From: Oscheius onirici
Taxonomy: Eukaryota; Nematoda; Chromadorea; Rhabditida; Rhabditidae
Reading direction: 5' to 3'
NCBI GenBank assembly: GCA_932521025.1
Contig: OW051469.1
Coordinates: 5,592,398 to 5,656,397, forward strand
Length of the DNA stretch: 64,000 nucleotides
In this document: piece by piece, positions 33,512-45,896 of the stretch
Layout: the number at the start of each line of letters is the position of its first letter
How positions within the stretch are numbered: the first letter of the stretch is position 1
Notes under the pieces: model-generated
Databases searched by the model: none
Seen by the model: the letters and a program-made list of their open reading frames with translations, nothing else
Told to the model about the DNA's origin: nothing
Program-made: the position numbers and the translations under genes

Positions 33512-34727
33512 GGAAGAGAGCCTGGAAGAGAGAAGGCGTCAAAGGACGGAAAGTGTGAAAAGGACGAGAAAAAGTCTGGCGACGCTGGCTATCAGGAACG
33601 GGATTGTTAGCCCGATTTGGGTACATAAAGCTGGTCAGTGTTGTCATAATAACTCGATTAGATCCAGGCTTATAAGTTTGAGTCAGACGGTGTCTAAATC
33701 GGAACACAAATTAGAGGTTGACTGAGTGAAACCAAAGAGTTGAATGCAGCAGTCCCCCTCGAAACGATGTTTGTATAATTGGAAGAGTAACACCGTTCTT
33801 TCCGGTCAATTAAGTTTTATACAAGGTCTGTTTACTCAAATAACGAACGGTATTCAGAAAGCACTACTATTTTCAATAGAGTCGCAAAGGAATGGATAAA
33901 ACATGCAAGATAACACCGTTAGTCAAGTACGTTTGCACTAACTTCTCCGAACAGTGATGCTGACCTAGATTGAGTATAGATGCTGGAATTCGTCAAGATC
34001 TCAAGAAAGTACACCAGATGACAAGGAAGTCACTTGCTTAGTTCAGTGATCCAGACAGCGACTGTCATAAGAAAGTGTCGTCGCGCCCTTCAATCCGCAT
34101 AAAACTTGACAAGCATCCGCCCAAATTCGGGACAAAAAAACAATGATGCCACCGGGGGAAAGGCGTTACCCGATCAAACTTGCCCATCCCGAGATGGCAC
34201 AGTACAGGCAAGAAAGAGAGACTGGGTCAGTCGGGCAGGCTGCGATTTCTCGCTCATCCCCAAGGCGAACATCTATCGACCAGCCAATATCTGTTTCTGT
34301 TAGGCAAACTACGAAAAAAGACTGTTCTAATAAGGTGAAGGATGAGAACAGAGACTATGTTCAAGCTAATAAAAATTGCTGTTCACCAGTCTGTAACCTC
34401 AATGTCAGTAGATAACAACCATAAAGCTGAATGTTTCAGAGCGCAAAAGTTTTGGGACAAAAAGGTTTGGCGTCTGTTCTAGAAAAAATGGCAATCGAAG
34501 AGGGCAGTTAGCCCACTTTCGGGACTGGAAGGAGGAGGAGACGACCTCGCAAAAGGTTCGCTTTCCGTACAGCAGAGAGCCCTGTGGGGTGCTTTCTCTC
34601 GTTCGGTCGGCCGCCGACTGTGATTCGAAATGGGTCAGGTCGATTGATAGGGCCACCACCACGCAACATAGACAATAAGGATCGGAATTTAACAAGAGGA
34701 ATATTTATTATCAACTGTTCGTTCTCC
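33512..34727. other. Intergenic stretch without a supported gene
   Basis: Both strands read; only short frames without splice structure. The end next to 34728 contains AATAAATATT on the minus strand just after the neighbouring stop, a likely polyadenylation signal. Confidence 0.5.
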
Positions 34728-36257
34728 CTAGTCCCTCTTCGAGACGCTTCTCTTGCTCTTGGCCGATCCGCGGTCATTCTGCGTCTTCTGCGACGACTTA
34801 TCGCTCGACTTCTGGGACAGGGGACTGGAAAACATAACTATTGTAAAAGCATTGGGTCAGAGAGTCTCAGTCAAGAGAGAACTCACTTTTTGTATTTAGA
34901 CCTGGTCACGTTGGACTTCTGTGTCTTCTGGGATCCACGACGACTCGACTTCTTCTTTCCCGAACGAGCTGCCGACTTTCCAGAGCGCGTCGTCATCGAC
35001 TTGTCGTCTTTCGGACAGAGCGGATAGCTCCTCTTGTTCGGTGGCGGATCTTTGAGCACTCTGTCAGCCAACTTGGTCAGCTTCATGTCTTCCATTTTCA
35101 GATACATGGGCGGAATGAGATCGACGGCGTATTTCAGCTCACGCACACGAATGTCGATCCGTTCCTGGGGCACGTAGCGAAGAATCGTCTGCAGAACTGA
35201 AATCATTTCCGAGCAGAGTTGATGCACAATCGTCCTGTAGTGGTTGATACGCGTCTCAAGCATCGGAATGTACTTCTTGGGCTCAGAAATTGACAGCTTC
35301 TTGTTGTCCTTCGACACGTACTCGGCCTTCTCTCCTAGATACTTATTGTGCTGCTCTTTGCATTGGCCAAGATCCATCGAGGCCAGGCCGAAGACTTCTC
35401 CGATACAACGAGTCGCGTCGAACATGTTGACCACGTGGTCGATCAGATCGAGAGAAACCGAGTGCTTGCGAACCAGACTGAAGTTCTTGTCCGTCCACTG
35501 GTACGTCCTGTCCATAATGTCCAGCAAGGTTCCGGAAACTTTGACCAGCTGCGTCAGACGGTGCATGGCGGCCAGTTCAGCGATACAGACCTGGAACTCG
35601 GCATATGTTTGAGGTTTTATGAGTTGATTCGAAAGTAACTCTAGTTAGAGAATCTTCCACTAGAATAGGTTTTTTTCTGAAGAAAGGGACTAGCTAATGA
35701 AAAAATAAACCAGTGGTAATTGACAACAAGGAACTGTTGAGTTTTCCAGATCGTTCTACCTGATTATGTAATTTTTGTTGTACTCGTTTGAGAGTGAAGA
35801 GAGATGTAACTTTGAGTGGAACCACAGAGTTTCTAGGAAGATAACTTGAAACGGACCTTGTTGTGTTGGACGATGATGTCTCCTTCCCACTGAGTCATTC
35901 GAACGGCTGCCTCCTTGAGTCGCTCCCGGATTGAAAAGTGTTCCGTTTTGTCCTTGACTTTTGGTCCGGCTGCCAGCTGCTCCACCTCGTCTCGACTGCT
36001 GTCCTCGTCGACTTTGCTCCTCGTACAATGTTCCACCAGCTTCTTCAGATAGAGCTCGTTCACTGTTCGCGTGTAGGCTTGAAGGGAAGATTTCTGAAGG
36101 AATCGTTTTCTTCTATTGATAAAAGACTAACCGTCCACTGCAGAAAGTAGAGAGACGACTGCAGACGCTTCTCGCTACTCGATCCCTTTTTGAAAGACTG
36201 AAACTGCGTTGGTAGGAATCAATGAGAAGTAGAACTTGCCTCCTTACTTCCAGCCAT
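34728..36257 (-). CDS. Unrecognised helical protein with a Ser/Lys/Arg-rich tail
   Basis: The start MAGSKE at 36257 is followed by an intron whose donor reads GAG|GCAAGT, a GC-AG intron that restores phase 0 to FQSFKKGSSSEKRLQ. Later exons read KSSLQAYTRTVNELYLKKLV, RERLKEAAVRMTQWEGDII, VCIAELAAMHRLTQLVKVSG, TYQWTDKNFSLVRKHSVSL, HYRTIVHQLCSEMISVLQTI and RVRELKYAVDLIPPMYLKM. The tail (TTRSGKSAARSGKKKSS) continues through an intron (donor AAA AA|GTGAGT near 34888) to DKSSQKTQNDRGSAKSKRS and ends VSKRD. The core is helical, and the tail resembles a nucleic-acid- or tubulin-binding basic region. No family is recognised. An unspliced read-through ending SKYKK is also possible at the last donor. 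Confidence 0.72.
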
Positions 36258-36483
36258 CTGAGAACTACTTGCAAAAACTATCGTGTTTACTATTCAAAGT
36301 TTTGGTAATCCTCAATCAATTTTGAATCTTGTTCAAAATTTTCTCCAAAGACTCCAATCAAATATGTTTTTGTTTTCTTCAAAGGCCTTTTCAATGGAGA
36401 ACAACTGAACCTTCGGGAAATGTTGCCTTGTTATCATCGAGTCAGTGATCTATCCCGCGCAACTTCACACACTTCTGTTTGCG

Positions 36484-37012
36484 ATGCACTTTGATTACAA
36501 CAAGGTTGATTGCTCGGTGTGGCTGACTCTCGGCCACCACCCAGAAACGGGTAATTACGCTCTCATTGCTACACTTTTGGATTATTCCGAGCTTCTCTCC
36601 CAACGCACGTTTCCTGGTAGAGCGATTGAATGTCGGCAGGTTGAGGGTCATGAGACTGAAAGTGCGGACCTCCCCCACACGAAAACGCCTCCGTTAGCAA
36701 CTGTCTCGGCCGTTCAATGTACTGCCAAAACATCCTATAATTGTCACGTACCATCTCCCTGAATTTGACTCTTCTTCGTGACCAGGCCCTGTGATTAGGC
36801 AGTCTCGACAAGGACAAAACACATCTCTGTGTTCCGAAGGACTGGAGCGTGTTTTGATCAAGACTTTGGAGTCTTTTTACCACAGAGATATCCGTCCTGT
36901 TTTGTTATCTGCTCCAGACGATGAAGTGGTCCTTAATATTCACCAAAGGCTTGTTCAAAAACACACTTCTCAGATATTGAATTCAGGAATAAAACATTCT
37001 TTAGATTTTTAG
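36484..37012 (+). CDS. Possible small two-exon gene, unrecognised
   Basis: From ATG 36484 (MHFDYNKVDCSVWLTLG) the frame reads protein-like and extends 5' without an ATG as VIYPAQLHTLLFA. A donor at about 36613 (CCTG|GTAGAG) joined in phase 1 to an acceptor at about 36784 (GACCAG) gives a second exon, VLIKTLESFYHRDIRPVLLS .. SGIKHSLDF, stopping at 37012. No family is recognised. The 5' end is unclear: an in-frame TGA lies 75 bases upstream, between otherwise good ATG codons and the body. The minus strand also has open frames here, so strand is not certain. Divergent from the gene at 36257. Confidence 0.4.
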
Positions 37013-39187
37013 ATCTAGAAAGGGAAACATATTCTCATTCAGAAAAGTTCAACAGCCATCCTGGTGTAAAGTGATTTCACGGATTTTATCGAACAGCAAA
37101 ACAGTGGGAACTTTTCGTTGCTGAGTTCATCATCATTTCTGTTAGCATTTTTACGATCTGTGCCGCAAGATCCTTCCCCTCCCCTTTCCCAGAATTTCTA
37201 TTTGTCTGCATCGGTTAATTTGATTTGATTCTTCCCCGCTCCCTTCATAAAAAGTGCACAGACTCTTTTGTGCTGTTTGCCTCCCTCGAAGGACTCGTAA
37301 TTAATAGAGACCTACTTCCTCTCACAATCAATTTCTCGTCAGGTCTCACACAATCGCCTGTTAATTTCCCCCCAGCTCTCTTCCTCCTCTTGCCCTTTTT
37401 CTCATATTTGCACAGGATGAAACGCTCTCTCTCTATGAATAGCCAGTCAGTCTTTCCTCCAATTAATGGGTCCTAATAATTCAGAGAGAACGCCCACTTG
37501 TCGCCAGTCTTTTTACCCAACTTTCTTTCTCTTTCCAGTCCAGAATACAGACAAATTCTGATCTAGCTAGAACTTCAAAAATACGTAAAGATTTGACGCC
37601 AATTGACGTTTTCCAATCGTTCCAGACGTTTCACAAAGGGTTTCTTTCTTTTCATGTCGCTCCGACTCTTTCTATTCTTACAAAAACTAAAAAATAGTGA
37701 AAAGCGAGTGGTAGAGATCGATTTCTGCCCACTTCTTCTCTCGTACACCCGTCCTCTGCTTCTTCTTCATCCGACCGCCCATTCTTTGCCTCTAAATATC
37801 ATCTGATAATCGGATGAGAAGCAATTTTTCTGATTACTTTTTGAGGCTCCCTCACTTCTTTCTCATCTTTCCTGGTATACACCCTCTCTTTCCGTTTCGC
37901 ACGTGGCGTTTTATGTGGATAAGGACAACTTCTAGAAGCAAAGATCAGAGTCTCGATCAAGTTTAGCCAGGGTGAGACACCCCAATTGACGGTGAGGCAC
38001 GTCATGATCATGTTCTCAGGCAGCACCCATTAAGTGTCACTTTTCTTATTTTTTCAATTTAGCCTCTTTTCAAGAGAAATCTGTGGGACATACTCACGGT
38101 ATCGAATCATGGCTTGATATTTTTGGGTCTGTATTTTTGAACAACTTTACGCTTCCTTTGGCCAAAGAAACTGTTTCTATAATAACTGACTACTACTCGG
38201 AAAATTACTTTACCTTACAATAAAAAACTGGAGTATTTCCGAGAGGTTTGAAAAACAAAACGATAAAAACTTCCAAAAAGGCCAAAGGAAGTACACCTGA
38301 CTGGGAGCTCCGGTCTTGGCTGAGTTGCTTGATTCACGTGAACTAATCGAATAATCCCCACCCTCCCACAAGCAATCATCGTCCGTCTCAGGGGCAGCTG
38401 TCTCTCATTCGTCCTTTTTACTCTCTCGTTTTATCAAAAGAGAGAGATGCTATGTGTGCAGCCGGTGAATTATTTACTAATAATCGAGCGCGTCACTCCG
38501 ACCTTTTCAACTATCTTTTTTAGGACCCGAAGGGAGTCCGCCGTCTCTTATCAGTTTGTTGTTGGGACTATCTGTTTAGAAAGGGAGCCAGTCGTCTCCC
38601 TTTAGAGCTACAACTTCCGATCATAAAACCAAAAACACGTTTCCTCCAAACTAGCATTGAAGGAAAAAGTTGACATTCTTACTTTCTCATGTCATCACTC
38701 TCAAGTTCAATCTGATTGTCTTATAATTGAACGGAACTCTTCTAAAAACAGTTCTTACACCGGTTCAAAAGAACAATCTTCAGCCGAGAAACGTCTTTGT
38801 TCAGTTGAAAGAACACAGCATCTAGTGTGTTACCAACAGCCAAAACTCTCTTGAAATACTGAGTTATTCTATCGAATTCTTCCATATATTTGATTCCTAG
38901 ACGGATCTGTGAACAGTTAAACCTTTCTGACGGCCAATCCAAACGTCGTCCGGTTTTCTTATTTTAGCCTCTCAAAGAGTCAACCTCATTCCGGACGTGT
39001 TGTTTTGCATATCTCATACTCGAAATTTTAACGGTCCAAAAGTGTATTCCACAGACTATTCATTTTTCAAGGATGTTCTGAAGCTACTGACAGCCTTCCC
39101 ACACGTGTTTCTCATCAAGCACTTTTTAAATTGTTATTTTCTCGAAAAAGATCTTCTGATAACTGTTCAAAGATTTCCCCTTCAGAC
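37013..39187. other. 2.2-kb intergenic stretch, T-rich, no gene recognised
   Basis: Many pyrimidine runs; open frames on both strands are short and unspliced. It probably includes the promoter of the membrane-protein gene at 39188, whose ATG follows a TTTCCCCTTCAG acceptor three bases away (likely trans-splice site). Confidence 0.5.
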
Positions 39188-40577
39188 ATGCCCAGTTACT
39201 GGAGCCGTCTCTTCCCTCCCTACTACAAATACTCCGTTTTCGTCTTTCTAGGATATTTATTCGTCTATTGTGCCTGTCTTTTGGCTATCAGCGAAGGTTG
39301 GTCGAGAAGGAGAATTATTGACCAGGGGTTTCAGCTTACTACAAATCTGCCTCTCTTGTCCTGCCCATAGCTTACAAAATGTTCGAAGATACGGTTGCCA
39401 AAGGAGCGGAAGGGTTCGATTGGACGGAAGACGAGAAAAATGTTATTGAAACGGTAGGTTGTAGAATTTGTCTCACAGGGGGAAATCCAATCAGAACAGT
39501 TTCAGCCGATGACAGATTATTAGGAGTCAATAGGAAAACGGGAAATTTACCTTTTTGTTTGTTAGAGACATTTTCCAATCGTTAGGTTCAGCAAGTTGTG
39601 TAACATCTAGCAAATTTCATATGTTTCCTGTCTCAAGAAACCTCTAGTCTTTTCCAGTACCGTACGGCGATGATGTTTCTCTGGGTGCTCTCGACCATCG
39701 GTGTCATTTTGAGCATGCTCCTCATCATTCCCCAATTCTTCGATTTTAACGACAAACGTGGCAATCCGAGTCATCTGGTCAGTTCCTTATTACACCCTAA
39801 TGAGACCGGAAGCTTAGTGTCTGGTCCAAGTCAAACTCGCCTGGATCCTTTGGATCACAGTGGCAATATACATGGTCGTGTTGAGCGGAGGAATTTTCTG
39901 GGCGTGGATGGTCAGTTCGGCTGGAGTCAATAGTTTCGACGACCATTTCAACGCGTGCGAAAAGGAAGAAGTCTTTTTGACAGAACTCGAGACGACACTC
40001 GAATGCACGACAGACGACGACAAGGAGGTACCTCCGGAGCATGTACGTGTAGTCTAACCTTGCCTATCTCTTCACTCTTTCCTTCTTGCTGTGCCTACTA
40101 ATCACAAAAAAGGTCTAACACATTGTGAAGACTCCACTTTTCGGGTCCAAAACAATTTTTTTTGAATTTTACTGTTCTGTGAAGGTTTGGATTTTACCGA
40201 CCGACCGTCAGAGCAGAGAAATAATGGTAAAGTGAAGTCTCTGAATGTGGCTTGTTTGCAGTAGCGCTCATTCTTTCTTTGAGTATTATTTTTTCTGCAC
40301 GATTTCAGTCCATTTCCTTTCAGTTTCCACACTAAAACATTCCAGAAATGCTGGCAAAACGTGAAAACAAGTGTTATCACTCCGTTGTGGGTCGATCTCC
40401 TTTTCTACGTCTACTTGGCCGGCACTACGATATCCTTCTTCGCCATTCCCTTCTTTAACAAACGTTCGTTGAAAATAACTCAAAAACTATAGGCAACATT
40501 CAGAATTGATGAAGCCGGATGAGGACGAGTTAGAATACATCAAGTCCTTAGAAGACAAAGAGCCATTGAAAGCGTAG
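39188..40577 (+). CDS. Unrecognised multi-pass (about four TM) membrane protein
   Basis: Exons joined by hand: MPSYWSRLFPPYYKYSVFVF with TM1 (FLGYLFVYCACLLAISE); a soluble loop (FEDTVAKGAEGFDWTEDEKN); TM2 (AMMFLWVLSTIGVILSMLLI); TM3 (KLAWILWITVAIYMVVLSGG); a second acidic loop with two cysteines (FNACEKEEVF, TLECTTDDDKE); TM4 (WVDLLFYVYLAGTTISFFAI); and a short tail LMKPDEDELEYIKSLEDKE ending at 40577. The last two joins use an intron at 40053-40343 (GTACGT..CATTCCAG) and one of about 40 bases near 40463. The four-TM arrangement with a cysteine-bearing second loop recalls tetraspan proteins, but no CCG motif is present, so tetraspanin is rejected. Confidence 0.65.
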
Positions 40578-40939
40578 AAGTATCTCTTTTTGTCATCACT
40601 TTTCTGTACAATTTCTGCAACCAGGTGATCTGAATCTTGCTCAACTGTTTTCCTATCTCAAGTACTTGTTTTTGTTGGTCAAAAGAACATAAACTTTATG
40701 CGAAACATAACACTCTGAGACAATATCACACACTCGGAAGCCTGTCTTCGTGAATGACTCTGGTAAGAAAAAGGGTGACAGGGGAGGCAAAGACGGGAAA
40801 TAAATAGACCTATACATACATTTACTAGTAGAGACGAATCATCGGAAATGAAGGGATCTTGTTGCTGCAGAAAGGAGCAAAATGGAGACGTTAGAGTGGA
40901 AATAGTTGAGTATCGCGAGTGGAGAGACGTTCCAAGAGT

Positions 40940-41964
40940 CTATCCCATGACGACTTTGCCCGTATCTTCTCTACCCGCCATTTTGGGTTTGCCGAATGTG
41001 AACGGAATGTACTTATATTTGATCATGTGCTAAACGAGAATGTACTTTGTGGGAAAAGCGAAAAAGAAATACCATGATTTGCCTCTTCATGGTGAGACAG
41101 AAGAGAATGATGAAGTACATGACGAGAATCGGCCAGAAAACGGGCACGTTGAAGAATTCGAAGAACGTGCATAAGATGGAAATGACGGTGGCCTTTGTCG
41201 TCGAGTACCAGAATTTGAACTCGGGCAGTCGTCTCATGAATGGCCGGAACTCGTCGTTCGTTTTCGATGGCAGCACGGGTCCGTCGTCCTCGTCCTCAAA
41301 CTGAAACGCAACTTTTTATTATTTTGCGTCGAATTGCAGACTTCTTTCTCGATTTCTAGTTCAAACCAATCATGTTTTCGATCTACATAACTTGAGCTCA
41401 TTATAGCCAGATTGAAGAAAAAGAAAAGTACAAGCGTACCTCCAGAGCGGGATCGATGGAAGGAGTGAGGAATAGGAGGAAAAGATTTAAATAGTAGATT
41501 CCTACCGCGTAGCACACAATATAGAAACCCTGAAACGTATTTTGCACTGTAAAAAATACAAAAATTACCTGGAGATAGATGATACGGAACATGAAGAGAA
41601 TGATGAGCGAAATTGCAATCCCCCACCGAACTGCTACTAATGGCGTCAATTTATCCAGGTAGTACTGATATTTCTGAAACCAAAGGTTGTAGAAAGGTAC
41701 AAATAAGAGAAGAAACCTGATTACTTGTCAGCATTATTGGAAACACCTGCCACGAATCGTGAAAAGCACTAAACTAACGAACTCGATGGCAAAAGTCGTT
41801 ATTTGCCAAGCTTTTTATCAAAGTTTTTATACAAAATTGTTTAGAAAACTAACAATTTAAAGAGGAAATTGGCATTAACACAAAGCAAAACTTACAACTT
41901 CCATCGAGTGGAAAAATTTGGAGACAGCTCCTGGCTGGTCTCTTATGTCGTCTCCACCGTCCAT
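40940..41964 (-). CDS. rer-1: RER1, Golgi-to-ER retrieval receptor
   Basis: Starts [20 protein letters not shown] at 41964. The family signatures are co-linear: [95 protein letters not shown], then [16 protein letters not shown] and [10 protein letters not shown] at the end. The length (about 190 residues) and four TM segments match RER1 of yeast and animals, which returns escaped ER membrane proteins in COPI vesicles. Introns are short apart from the first. Confidence 0.96.
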
Positions 41965-42400
41965 TACGGAATATTTACCTGAAACTGGGATAATATTAGC
42001 TGCAACGAGGAAATACATAACGAGAAAAATTAGAGACAAAGCGACAGCCCCAAAATGCGGAAAACCACTTTGAAAATGACCCATTCCGCGCGAAACCCAA
42101 AATAAATTCGCTACAGTTTGAACAATGAAGAATCCCGCCGAAAAAATTCAAACGAATTTGAAAGCTGAGCCCGCGAAAAAAAAGGTTGCGTTTTCCTGTT
42201 CGGATATTTTCCAAATTCATTTCAGTTTTCGACTTATTTTCTTTGCAGTTTTTATTCACCAAACAGAAAAGTTTCAACAAAGCTACGTCAATGTGTTCGC
42301 AACGTTATAGTTGTATCCTAATGAGAGAGGAATAGATCGCGCTCCAGCCTCGAACAACCGCAGATTGTTAGCTCTAGCCTTATAATACTTCTTTCCTCTA

Positions 42401-42590
42401 TAATAAGAGCATGTTCGAAAAGGTATGCCGAAAAAAGTTGAGAAATGAAAAGATAATGGCTCCATTTCCAGCTGGAGCAAGAACCACGTCAGAATTTTGT
42501 AAACGAAGTGCAGTTTCAATTAGGACGTTTTCATGAGGATCGAAAGGGTTTTGTGCATATTCCGGTCTGTTAATATGAAGAGATTCTTGA
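42401..42590 (-). other. Orphan exon-like coding fragment (possible gene remnant)
   Basis: After an acceptor-like TTTTTCAAG on the minus strand, the frame reads ESLHINRPEYAQNPFDPHEN then VLIETALRLQNSDVVLAPAG NG. This is protein-like and resembles, loosely, the region around the nucleotide motif of NAD kinase 2 (R-E-Y .. ADAVIAAGGDG in the human protein). Neither further exons nor a start were found between RER1 and TBL2. If related, the key GGDG is altered to AGNG, so it would be a relic. It may also be chance. Confidence 0.25.
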
Positions 42591-42756
42591 AAATATATGT
42601 GAAGTATAAAATTGAGAAAAGACATATAATTGTACTCTAAACTCAACCGAAACCAGTATCATGCTAGGTGTTTACACGTAACCGTGCAACTCGATTTCTT
42701 CAAGAACTTTCAAACAAGAAATTCACCTGCTCTTTCAGCTCGACAAATTGCAGATC

Positions 42757-44461
42757 ATGGAAGGCAAGAATCTCGTCAACTTCCACGAGCTGGATATCCA
42801 GACACTCGTCTCGGCTCTCGGAACAGTAATTGTCGTCTTCCTGACGGTTATTTGGTATATTCGAAGGAAGGAAAAGGAGGCCGAAGATGTGAAGTTGAGG
42901 TTTTTTAATACTTCTTTTTTTCTGACAAAGAAAGTTACAGTGAAGAAGAAATCAAAGCTAATGAAACTGAGGAGCAAGAAGAAAAATCGAAAGAAGCCCA
43001 GTTGAAGCAAAAAAAAGGAGACGATTCTAAGCAAAAGGTATTCCTTTAGTTCAAAAAAAGTAGCATCTCCATATTTCTAGGCAAAAGACCCTTTTCAACA
43101 CCCGTGGCTGGTCACAACATTGAAAGGTCATACAGCAGCAGTTACCGGAATTGGCTTCTTCCCCGATGGCAAGAAGCTGATGTCCGTCTCCGTGGATCGA
43201 AATATCTTTCTATGGAAAGTTGGCGAATTCCACGCCAAGGAACGGAAGTCTTTCAAACAAATCCTCGATTTTGATACAGCTACGAAAGTAGCCGGAGCTT
43301 CCGATTCCAAGAGCGTCGTGCTCAGCATGAAGAGAGATAACAAGGTAAGAATTACCTCTTTTCAAAGAATTCTCTGATCAACTTTCAGCTAGAAGTCTTT
43401 AAATGGACAAAAAAGGACGACAACGGAGCTCTGAAGCTAGTCCCAGCCGGAACTCTAGATTTTCCGATCTGTCATCAGCTGGACATCAAATGGATTGGAA
43501 TCTCTTCCTCCGGCAAATTTCTGATGTCAGCGGCTCCAGATCAGAAAATAGTCTTGTACGATCTGAAAGGACAAGTGAGTCTTTTGAGATAATTTTGATT
43601 ATTTCTCATGTTCAGATTCTGAAGAAACTTGAGCCGAAAGTGAGCACGATCTACGACTGCGCCATTTCTCCCGATGGCCGTTTCATATCCGTCTGTGGCT
43701 TCACTCCTGATGTCCTCGTTTTCGAGCCCACTTTCAAAACCGATGTCGGACTCCAAGACTGCAAGAAAGTATTCGATTTGAAGGTAGTTTTTTCACCAGT
43801 TCTTACAGACCTTTGTCTTTTAGGGACACAATTCCGGTGTTTTCGCCACTGCCTTCAATTCGAACAGTACGCGGGCTATAACTGTCTCTCGCGACGGTTT
43901 CTGGAGAGTCTTCGACACAGAAATTCGCTATAATCAGGGACAAGACGCTACAGTTCTTAGAAAGTTGGTTTTCAGCTATTTTTTGTCACATAATTCTGTT
44001 TCAGAGGCGAATGGACTTGTTTGAAAGGAGCCCAAGCTGACAAAATTCACCTGGCCGTCAGTCCTTCGGGCGGAAGTTTTGCCGTCTCTTTCGGAACCAC
44101 CATCAAGTTTTTCAGCAGCGAAGATGAAACTAAAGACTACCCCGAAAGTAAGTCTTTCTCTTTTTTTAAGTCTCAAATCCATGTTAGTCCCCGAGGTTCA
44201 TACGAGCACCGTCGAAGAGATGGTTTTCTCTCCCTGTGGTAACTATCTCGTCAGCTGCTCCGATCGTTATATTCGCGTCTTTAACAATGTGGCCGAACAT
44301 TACAGCACAGTAGTTCGTCTGACCAGAGTATTTTTTCATTGAAACTTTTCAAATTGCGGAACATTCAGACTCTGCCGGAAATCCACGGGGATGGTCCGCG
44401 GCGACGCGCAGTCGAGCAGATTGAAGAAGCCAAGACACGCATCGACCATATCAAGGCTTAG
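42757..44461 (+). CDS. TBL2: TBL2, ER-anchored WD40-repeat protein
   Basis: Starts MEGKNLVNFHELDIQTLVSA at 42757, four bases after a TTGCAG acceptor. It has one N-terminal membrane anchor (LGTVIVVFLTVIWYI), then a charged, Lys/Glu-rich linker. WD repeats follow: HPWLVTTLKGHTAAVTGIGF, SVSVDRNIFLWKV, VPAGTLDFPICHQLDIKWIG, APDQKIVLYDLKGQILKKL, ISVCGFTPDVLVFEP, SRDGFWRVFDTEIRY, VFSPCGNYLVSCSDRYIRVF. The C-terminus GPRRRAVEQIEEAKTRIDHI matches the TBL2 end. The human protein associates with the PERK stress sensor and ribonucleoproteins at the ER. There are about nine exons with short introns. Confidence 0.93.
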
Positions 44462-44671
44462 AAGTCGTTGTTTTATATATTTCGTTATTTTATTCCGGGT
44501 AATTTATTTTTTATTTTTTTAGACTGGGTAATAAATTTTATTTGTCACTCTTCTCTGCAAGTTTTAGGAACAACACGATTTCCCAAGCATTGAATGTTGA
44601 AAAGACACATTTCAAAGAAGAAAACAGTACAAATGATGTAATTTTATTATGTCTGGCTGTATCCACTTTTT

Positions 44672-45883
44672 CTAGTCCATCTGCACGTCGAAGAGATGCT
44701 TCATCGTCCTGTTGTAGCTGCCATCAGACTCCATCCAGGTATGGGTGACCAGCAGCTGCTTCCTTCCCGCCTCGAGCTTCCATTTCAAATTGTTCTCATC
44801 TGAATTGGGGTTTGAATTGGAAAAGGGATTGTTTACCTGATAGAACAAGAGAAATCTCACAATTTTCGGGCCAGGAAATGGTAAAGTCCTCGCGAGCCAG
44901 TAGATCCGTTTCCAGAAAGTATTTGTGTTGCTTCAGTTTGATGAGACTAGACATGTGCGCTTGGACCGGCTGGGAAAAAAATCGCCTTCAGTGCGGCGGG
45001 CAAAAGAAATTCAGCACGCTTTTTTCTGGGTTTTTTGAGTTTCCCCAGTCATTATGAACAAATACTAGCACAGAAAAAAAGTTAAGCAGAAAAAGACAAA
45101 TGCGCAAAGATCATCTGAAATAGAGTTGTACAATCTACAAGAGTTGAACTAACCAAATTCACGATCGACTTCGGACTCCGAGCCGAAGAGCCTGTCGAAA
45201 CTCTGCACTACTGTACTGTCGGTACATCTGTAGAGATAGTTATGGCTGACTGTTCCTCTCTTCTGGAGCTCTTCGACTGAAAGCCGAACCAATCTTTCGA
45301 TGAGTGTGGAGACTGAGGAATGCGAAAATGGTCCAGTCGTCAGATTGATCCATTCGTTGAAGCATTTCCAATGTACCTCCTCCAGCTTTGTGAGAACGAG
45401 AGCCTATGGAATGTCACTGAGGATCTCCATGTAGTTTGGATCAATGCCTTTGCTTCCAATGACCAAAGTAAACTCCTTTGGAGTCACCAATTTGATGTAG
45501 TCAACGACGGTTCGACTGTACTTGTTCAGCCAGCTGGTTTCGGTACGGAAGACGATCTCGTCACAGATTTTCTTGAACTTTGGAAGATTGGCCGTGAACT
45601 GGACCGAGTCACCAGGCCAGCCATCGTAGAAGGCGTGAACGTTGAGTCTGTCGAACTTCCAATTGCTCTCAAGAATCTCATCGACAGAGACAATCATCGG
45701 AGTCGCGCCAACCTTTCCATACGACACGTAGAATTCGTCTCTCTGAAAACACGACTATAAAAATTGGTACAGGGGCATGAAGACAGACAGAAACTTGAAC
45801 AAACGAAGAACTTTTGTGTCCATGAAGAGGACCGCTTCGTAGACTCCGCCGGTATGTAGGTCGACAAGACTGGTAAGGATCAT
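44672..45883 (-). pseudogene. FTH-like domain copy without F-box, with an in-frame stop
   Basis: A second, partial copy of the gene upstream of it. It reads MILTSLVDLHTGGVYEAVLF, then after an intron RDEFYVSYGKVGATP, NWKFDRLNVHAFYDGWPGDS, LPKFKKICDEIVFRTETSW and VDYIKLVTPKEFTLVIGSKG up to MEILSDIP. There a TAG (near 45415) replaces a residue that is lysine in the other copy (KECPKVLFEAS), and the frame continues as ALVLTKLEEVHWKCFNEWIN. The end is PVQAHMSSLIKLKQHKYFLE .. KHLFDVQMD at 44672. No splice pair removes the stop, and the N-terminal F-box exon is absent. Probably a decaying duplicate. F-box/FTH proteins are substrate adaptors of SCF ubiquitin ligases and are expanded in nematodes. 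Confidence 0.6.
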
Positions 45884-45896
45884 CTTTGGAGCATGA

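Noticed and set aside
36569-36883. Minus-strand open frame of about 105 codons
   Set aside because: Composition and lack of splice signals look like a shadow of the plus-strand frames; kept out, although strand at this locus remains uncertain.
39188-40577. Tetraspanin
   Set aside because: Four membrane segments are present, but the CCG motif and the cysteine pattern of the large loop are missing.
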